DNA of 64,000 bases from Echinometra lucunter (Eukaryota > Echinodermata > Echinoidea > Camarodonta > Echinometridae). The stretch covers positions 19,038,863 through 19,102,862 of the forward strand of contig CM057165.1 in the NCBI GenBank assembly GCA_029962745.1. Reading direction: 5' to 3'. A program made the translations under genes and the position numbers. This document shows positions 36,401 through 45,400 of this stretch, piece by piece. The notes under the pieces are model-generated. The model saw only the letters and a program-made list of their open reading frames with translations. It made no database searches and had not been told where the DNA came from. Position 1 is the first letter of the stretch, and each line of letters begins with the position of its first letter.

Positions 36401-39400
36401 GATTGGCTGAGAGCAAATTTGTTATAGAAATGTGGCAGTTGATATTGATAACATATTTTATGAAATGGGGCCCTGAATGCAATATGCAGTTTATATCCAT
36501 GGAAAATATTTTAAGCTGAAATGTCTCATGGAATGAAAAAATGAAAAATTGAATGGTTCATATATAATAAATATTTTTAAACTTAAATAATGGCACAAAG
36601 TGGAAAATATCCCAAGTACAATAAATGGTTAAAAGAAAATCAAGTTAAAGGTAGCCCACACTTTTGCAGACCCAATTCTGAAAGACTCTGTCATCATTTG
36701 AGAAAGAAAGGCTATATAACTTATCAATGAAATTGACAAATCGTGAAATTCGGTTTTGAGGAAAAATCTTCCATAATTTATCAGAGCTTGCTTTTTTCGT
36801 ACCACGAAAAGAAGATCTGAAGATTAGAAATTTAATTCGACCATTAGTGAGAACAGCTCCCTCAGCTGAAAGATAGCGCACAACGAAAGGATTCATGATA
36901 CAAGCGCTGCTATAATTATGTATGATACGTGAGCTGCGCGGCTGAGCTTGCCAGCTAGCTTGCTGCGCTACATATCTACAGTACTGCCGGTGAGCTGATC
37001 CGACTTGCTTATTCAAGGTTGGTAGCCAGATTTTTGTTTTATAGTAATAATTTAAGCAACATAAGATTACCGTAAGATGAAATAAACATTATCAGAAGGG
37101 CATATCCCAAACTCATGCCAGGTTGTATGGATTTTCATAGATTTTGCAAAAGGGACGGGCTAACTTTTTAACAAAAAGAAAGACATATCTGGTGAGAGTC
37201 CATAGGATATATAACAGTTTAATACAGAGTCCATGCCCTTGTCGTTCTCGACAGATGCTGTAGATTTCCTCTTTACATACAGACTAATGTCAAGAATCCT
37301 ACCATCAGCTTTATTATTGCGGCGACCTTTGACCAGTAGCTCTGTGATGCTCTGGTGACCTTTGACACAGGTCAGGTGAAGGGGCACATCACCGACCTCT
37401 CCAGACAGATTGATGTCCGCACCATGGTTTATGAGACATTTGACAACCTTTGGAAAAAAAAAAAACCACACAAAATTGAGTTGAACTTTGACTCTGAACC
37501 TTAACTCCTTGATTACTTCTATATGTATGTGCTTTCAATTCTATGATGTGCTTACATATCTATTTTCCCTACCACATAATCAAGTATAATAGAGAGGGGG
37601 GAAAAAACTGTACACTTCCAACTTATTCTGAACAGTCTTTTCGGAAATCTGTGCAAATTAACGTAAATGCATCACCTGCCGACATGAATATGAAAGCTAG
37701 AGAAAAGTTTCCCTGGTGTAGGGGTCTTTCAACCTCATCTACAAGTATATTCAGAATTCATTTGAATTTGTGGCAGTCTTATTAAGTTTCCCTCATCTTT
37801 TCCCATAGACCTAGGGGGTGTTTCACAAAGACTAACTATGGCAGGCCATTCATGCCACTGTTTGCTTTCACCATCGGTCTCTCAAGGGATGCGCAAATCA
37901 TTGTCACAAATTTGAAGAATTTACATTTTTGTTTTCTTCATCAATGAACTACGAAAATTGTCAATTCTGCAGGTTTGTGACCATGATTTGCAAATCTTTT
38001 GAGAGATCCATGGTGAAAGAAAACAGTGGAATGAATGGCCAGCCATACATGGCCATACATGTAGTTAAGTACAATTTCAGCCAATCTTAGTCTTTGTGAA
38101 ACACCCCTCTGGTTTTTTAGTCCCCTTAACCCTGGGTTCTCAACATTTGGATAAAACTTTGGATAAAACTTTGTAAAAAGTGACATTTTAAGTCTTGAAT
38201 TGTAATCTGATCAAACAACTGTAAAATGATTGGATTAAAGTTTTCATTTCTTCAAATATGCTGTAATATTGGCTATGATGGTATCTTTTACATGAATCTT
38301 ACTCCTAATTAATAAATACATGTAGATGTTACCTTATTTTACACCAACCTGATGAAAAACTTGAGAATTCCTACCTTTAATGGCCAAAGTAGCGTGCTAT
38401 ATGAAGTGAATTAAGTTCAAAAGTGCCCTCGGCATAAATGTTTACTCTACTTTAAATAGTCCCATAAAGAGGATAACTCATACCTTTTCATGTCCAAAGT
38501 AGCAGGCTATATGCAGTGGGGTGAATTTGACCGTGTCTCTCGCGTGAATGTTTGCTCCACATTTAATCAGATGTTCCACAATCTGTAAAACAGAACACAA
38601 TTGACCCATTACATTCTACTGGGTTCAGCAATACCAAAGGGTACAAGCCCTCAGTATAGCCCCCAGTGAGTAAAATGTCCACAATCAAATCTTTCTGTCT
38701 CGCATACCCTCTATTCATTCATTATATATGCATTTCGGTTTCATAAAAGGACATTTAACCCATTCGTGACAGGAATTATTTAAAGCTTAATTTGATCAGC
38801 TTTTATTCTTCAAATTGGCAACACCAACATTTTTCTTTTATTGCTACATTTTTCTTATAAAACATCATGTATCTGAAATAAATATAAATTGACAGAATGT
38901 ATGATGAGAAGTCATAAAGTTGCCAATTTGTAGGGAAAAACAGTAATTTTAACATTTTCATCGCATTACCAATTGAAGGATTTTAATGCTTATTTTCCTT
39001 TAAAAAATTTCAGCATCAAACAACAAATATTGATGCAACAAAAATTGGCACAGTAAGTGTAGAATTTTTTGCTCTTTCTGCTCATGTATTTGATATGATT
39101 TTTAGGGCTTTGCATCAAAAGTTATTAAACCAAACCACAAAATGTGGACCCTCTGTCACGAATGGGTTAAAGAACAAAGTAATTAAAACAAATCATATCA
39201 TTGGTGAGGTACAGAGGTTTCAGTTTGCAACTTGAATGGAAAAGGAGAGAGATGAGGGCTAAAGCTGTTAAAAACTAAAGCTTAGATCTCGTCATTTACA
39301 CTCAAGCTGCTTGCACAGATAAGAGCCAACTGATGTTTAAAATGAAAGGTTATACACAGGCTTAGTAAACCCTTCACAAGCACAAATACAGACCAAAGCA

Positions 39401-42400
39401 TCCATAATGAAAACTGAAGACAATACCTCTTCATTTCCAGCCAAGCTTCGCAATATGCAGGGCAGTGATTGAGCTATAACCAGTCGAAGATGGGTCTGCT
39501 TCTTCCAACAGTAGGTCCTTCACCAAGTCCACATCATCCTGTGAGTACAAGGGAAAGGGACAGAGACAGAGAGACACAGAGAGAGAGAGAGGGGGAGAGA
39601 GAGAGAGAGAGGGTGATACAGAGGGTGAGACAGACAAAGAGGGAGGGAGAAAGACAGACAAATACATATAAAGGGAGAGATGAGGAGGGAATGGGAGAAA
39701 ATTAATTCATTTCCTTTCCGGCTTTAAAACTGAAATGAAGTTTACCTTCATATTCTAAATAATTCATACCATGAAATATCTTATGTCTCGTACCTGAAAG
39801 CAAGCTAGGTGTAAAGGAGAGAAGCCATTTCTGCTCAGACTACTTATCCTGACTCCAGCACGGATCAACAACTTCACAAATGGTTTCGAGCCTGCCGTGG
39901 GGAAGAGAATTCAATATATTAGTTTTTATCTAAACAGTAACTCATCAAAATACAAACGCACATGAAAACAAGCCAGAACACATTCGAAAGCACTGTCAAA
40001 AATTCTAAAATGTTAGCTTTGATAGAATACCAATTCAACTTGGTAAGATATAGACACACATTCTGTAATATTCCTTCAAACCAACATAAAAGAAATGAGA
40101 ACTCAAAAATTATGTTTTAGCCTAATACCAGAGTTCACCTTTCTCTTAAAATTGTATGAAGATCCCAGGTCAGACTGTATTAATCTTCAATTACTTTTCA
40201 GTCTTGATCAAGGTAATTTTCGAAGATATTTATTCAATATTATGCTTGCTTGATGGTTTTCTCTATTTTAGTTTCGTTTAAAAATAGATTAATCTATTTT
40301 TAAAACAAAACGTTGAAGGATAGAAGATTTGAGATACATGTATGCCCCCTTCTAGAATGCATGGCCTGTCCATGAATAAATAATGGATAATAATACAATG
40401 AAGACTGGTGCTTTATCTTCATAGGAACCATACCTGATGAAATACAGCTGAGGTGTAACAGAGTGAGTCCAGTCTCTGTTTTACTGAGCATGCTCCTGTC
40501 ATCAGCTAATTCCAGTACCTTGTCCGTATCGCAAGCACTGTAAAATTAATATACAGAAGAGTTATCAATGTGATGCATAATGCTAGGTTCCAACTGCCGA
40601 TCCGATGAACTCGATTGTCCCAATCTCTAAAAACCTAGTCTGCATAAACAGACATAATTTTGACACCTGAACACATTAATTCCATGAAGCCTTGAATGAG
40701 CCTACCCATAGCAAGTCTCTTGCACGGTCAAATAATTTTAAACCGCAAGTGACTTGCAAGGACAAGGCTCGTTCAGGGCTTCATGGAATTATTGTATTCA
40801 AGTGCGAAAACAATGTCTGTTTTTGCAGACTAGGATCTGAGAGATCGGGACAATCAAGTTGATCAGATCAGCAGTGAGAACCCAGCATGAGGCTAGCATG
40901 CTGTACTGTAGGGTTGTGCCTCTGATCTGTATTAAGAAAAGAATATGGATATCTCCTTGTCTGAGATTTGTGAAGCCGCCCGACCGCCACATTACCACTC
41001 CAAAGTACCACTCCATGAACGCATTCTCCATTTGTTTGTGTACAAATCCACCCCTAAAAAATGGGCTAAATTCGACCCAAAATCCTGTAATTTTCAGCTC
41101 TTTACTGCATTAATCTTGAAATAGAAGGCTTTGGAGCGAGATTTCGCCCATAATCATGATTAAAATGAATAAGCCTAATTTTCATACAAGTCACTGAGGT
41201 TTTGAGTGGTAAGATGGCCATTTTCACCTGTGCGTCTGCTTCGAATGTTGGTATGGTGCATATTAGAAAATGAGATATCCAGATTCTTTTGATACAGATC
41301 AGTGGGTTGTGCTGATACATCCAAGTGCATCGAACAGCCATTTTATTCCATAAATGCCCTAATTGCATGGTCTCATGATTGTAATTCTTTTAAATTTTTA
41401 AAGTTAATTTTTTAGACTGCTTTGAGCTAATAAATGACATTTAGGCGTTTTCTCTTTATGTCAGTGCAAAAGAACGCGTCCGGAATGCAAAATACAAAAG
41501 TGCAAAAAATTGAAATGTCTAGTTTGACATACTGGAGTTGAATTTTAGCAAAGATCATGCCACAAGAAGATTGTAAATCAGTTTATAAGGTCTACATGGA
41601 ACCCATGAGATTATCAATCATTTTTTTATAAATTTGGCGTCACTTACCAACATGCTTTTTGAATTCCCGTGAATCGTTCCCTATCTTTAGGATTTAGATC
41701 CTCTTTCAACCTTGCTTCCAGCACTGCATAACTTTCGCTGATCTTCTTATGCCATTCCTCTGATAAGTGCATGCAATCGTAAAAAAATATGTGTAATAAA
41801 TAAGCACAAGTCCAAAATGTTGTCACACACAGGATTCTCCATAATTTCAGTTATGTATAATCTTGTACTCATAAAAATGTTTTTTGTGCAACTTGACATG
41901 AAAGGCATTGTATGCATTAGGCTAAACTAAGCCAGGGTAGATCACACAACAGAAAGGAAAAATAATATAAGAATACTTCATTTAAATCCTGAAATCTCCA
42001 AATTTGATACAGAGTATATATAGCTGAATCAACTTGTAATAAGGTGAGTAAATTCAATCCTGATATTTGATTTTGAGGGGTTTCTTTTTCAGCTAGACTA
42101 GCGGTGAATACAGTCCATGGCTCCACATTACCTTTTGCTTACTGGGGCAAGATTGGAAGATTAAGGGATTCCACTTTTATAATGAGCTCTATGTTACAAT
42201 TTTGAAATTTGTTGGTCTGGGCCTGTATTCAATTCAATACTTGGATTAAGTAAAACTTTTACTAAGTATTTTACTTGGCTAAGAAATTTGCTTAAGTCAT
42301 ATTCAATTCAAATTTTACTTTAGTAAGCCAACTTCAAGCCAAAATTTTTACTGATAAGCACTGTGACGTCATATTTTCAATGCACAATTAACATGTCGCA

Positions 42401-45400
42401 TCAAATACGCTCGAATACACTATGATATAATTCTGCGCAGCTTGTGAAGACTGCGTAAAAAAAACCCTATGCCTGCCAATCAAGGCCTCCAAAATAATTG
42501 GCTTAAGTCTCTTACGTAGGTGTCTTAGATTTAGATTAAAATACTTAGCCAAAATATTGAATTGAATACCAAATTTTGCTACCGTATTATATCTAAGTAA
42601 AAAACTAAGAGAAATACTCATATTTCTGACTTAAGTATTGAATTGAATACCGGCCCTGGGCTTTAAGAGTTTTGAGTACCTATCTGTCCTGGGCACCTGT
42701 TAGTCCCTCTGGGATTTTAAGTGTCATGCATGCTAAAAACCCACCCAACCACTTTTCTCTGTTACCGACTGACCTGCACAGGAAGAAGTGGGTCGTGACT
42801 TGTAGGCACCCATGGCATCATGGGAACACGTCTCCAACCAACTTGAACTTTTATGAATCCATCTTTTCTATAGATGTTCTGCATGAGAGGGAAAAAAGAT
42901 GACGGTACATGTATATTTACATTACATGCATTTTTTCCTTTTACCCACAGCAATACAGCATCTTCCTTTTTTTCAGTAGGGTCATTCCATCCATTCTTGG
43001 CACAAAATCACATGATGTCTACATGTATGTAACAGCGGTATCAACAGTGTCATTTCACAATGAAGATCAATTCAGATGTAGCTATGTGAAGAAGGTCTCC
43101 TACCATAGTAATCCATGTTTGAATTGGAAATCCTTTATGGATTTGTTGTGATTTTACCTCTGTTACATAGACATTATGTTTGTATAACACTGACAATGTA
43201 CCTTCAGATCTGAAATTGCAATACACATGATACTTGGAAAGTGAACCTTGGTGGGACACTAGTTTAAATGAGACATATTTTTCTAGTTCAGGGGAGCATT
43301 TCATGAAGAGTTTTGTCGGTGATTTTCACTGACAACTGTTATAAGCTATTGAAAATCCTCGCATCTGATTGGCTGAGAGCAATTTAGTGAAAATCACCGA
43401 CAAAACTCTTCATGAAACGCTCCCCTGGTATGTCACTAAAGGTCCCCCACCCAATGCAATTACCCATTATCTTTAAATCTAGAATGTTAGGAATACCACA
43501 TTATATATGAGCAGTAACTCCACACAACATGTGCTCGACTACTAGTGTCGCAATGAGTCAATATTCGCGGCGACTCATTGCGCACGGACGTTACATTGTC
43601 AAATATGAGAGGTGAAAAAACATCAATCAAACATTCAATTTTAAAGTAGGTCTAATGTCACTTTTATAGCTGAGAGAATTCAGCTTGATCACAAACTCGA
43701 TGTTGTCACAATTTTTGCAGAGGGTTCGCAATGATTTCCTATGCCCGCTTGTACAGCGCTGTTGCTTTGCGAAATGGTAAAGGAGAAAACTAATTATTAC
43801 GATTGTTCAATTTATTTGTACGATTGTGCCAATACTAACTTAGACCGAAGTGTTCTGTCTCCAACAATCGTCGTTAGCCTCGTATTTTGGTAGGGTCGGC
43901 ACTCCTCCTTTATAGAGACAGAAGCGCCCCGGTGCGTTGTGCATGCAATCTCATTGTGATGGGCAAGACAATGAAAAAGTACCTCAAATCACCGATTTTC
44001 CCCTTTTTTTATGGTTATAAAACATATCATAATACGCTATAGAGTATACAGCTTACCAATTTCTTGATTTATTTCTTCTCACTCTTCATTTTCAGGTGAA
44101 TCCAGGGTCCTAACATTAGGTCCTCTAGGTTGAAAATCTTGCATCAGCCAACTCTATCTCTGTTCGTCTCCGCGCTTTTCGCAGTAGAGCAGCGAATTTG
44201 CGACTCTCGCATTTCAACAGTATATTCGAACGATCGACCAATACGAAACAACAACAAAAACATCATCGTTCCTACGTATATGCCCAAACGTACGTACATG
44301 GTCGATCGTTTGAATACGGCCGGCTGAAATGCGAGCTCCGAGTCGCGAATTCGCTGACCTACTGCGAAAAGCGCAGAGGCGAACAGAGATAGATCATAGA
44401 GCTGGCTGTTGCAAGATTTTCAACCGAGAGGACCTAATGTTAGGACCCTGGATTCACCTGAAAATGAAGAGTGAGAAGAATTAAATCAAGAAATTGGTAA
44501 GCTACATACTCTATAGCGTATTATAATATGTTTTATAACCATGAAAAAAGGGGAAAATCGATGATTTGAGGTAGTTTTTCATTGTCTTGCCCATCACAAT
44601 GAGATTGCATGCACAACGCACCGGGGCGCTTCTGTCTCTATAAACATGATAAAGGAGGAGTGCCGACCCTACCAAAATACGAGGCTAACGACAACTGTTA
44701 GAGACAGAACACTTCAGTCTAATACTAACTTATACTAGACCCTACTCCCTAGTCGACAGAAGCTAGCTAGCGCTAATTTTACGTCTATACACAAGTTAGC
44801 AGAGTCAACAATCCAATGGTCAACATGGACATAGTTTTTCTAACTTAATCTTCAAGCGGCCAGCAAATGGGAAATCATGGGGGAAACGAATTTTCAAAAG
44901 GCTTGTTTACTTGTACACTATAATCCGTCTGTCATGCGAGCCCGTCGGACTAATGCGATAAAAGTTGGGACAGCACGAAGTTTACCGAACTCGACCTAGT
45001 CATACACTTCGGGTTCTCACATTTCTCAACAACTCTAAGTGTGTAGAACTCTTAACGGGTCTCATCGTGTTCACTTGAAGAAACGTCTTGTATAATGCTC
45101 CAACATTTCAAAATACAAAATATAGTTTACTTCTGGTTTGTTAGTCTAGCCATTAAACTCCTTTTCCTTTCCCCGACACGTCGTCGCCGCGGATTACGTA
45201 ACAGTAGATCTAACACCCCTTAGGCCTTAGCCTTAGTTAGGCTCTCCCAGGGTCAGGAGCTGGCCATGTAATTGTTTTTCCATATGACTAGCTGTTTATT
45301 AGCTTTTTCACTGTGCGAAATTTGAAACACGTACGGCAATAAATCACAGTTGTTTAGAATGGATTATCCCTTTTCTTGAAACTCGAGCGGCCGACTGCAT

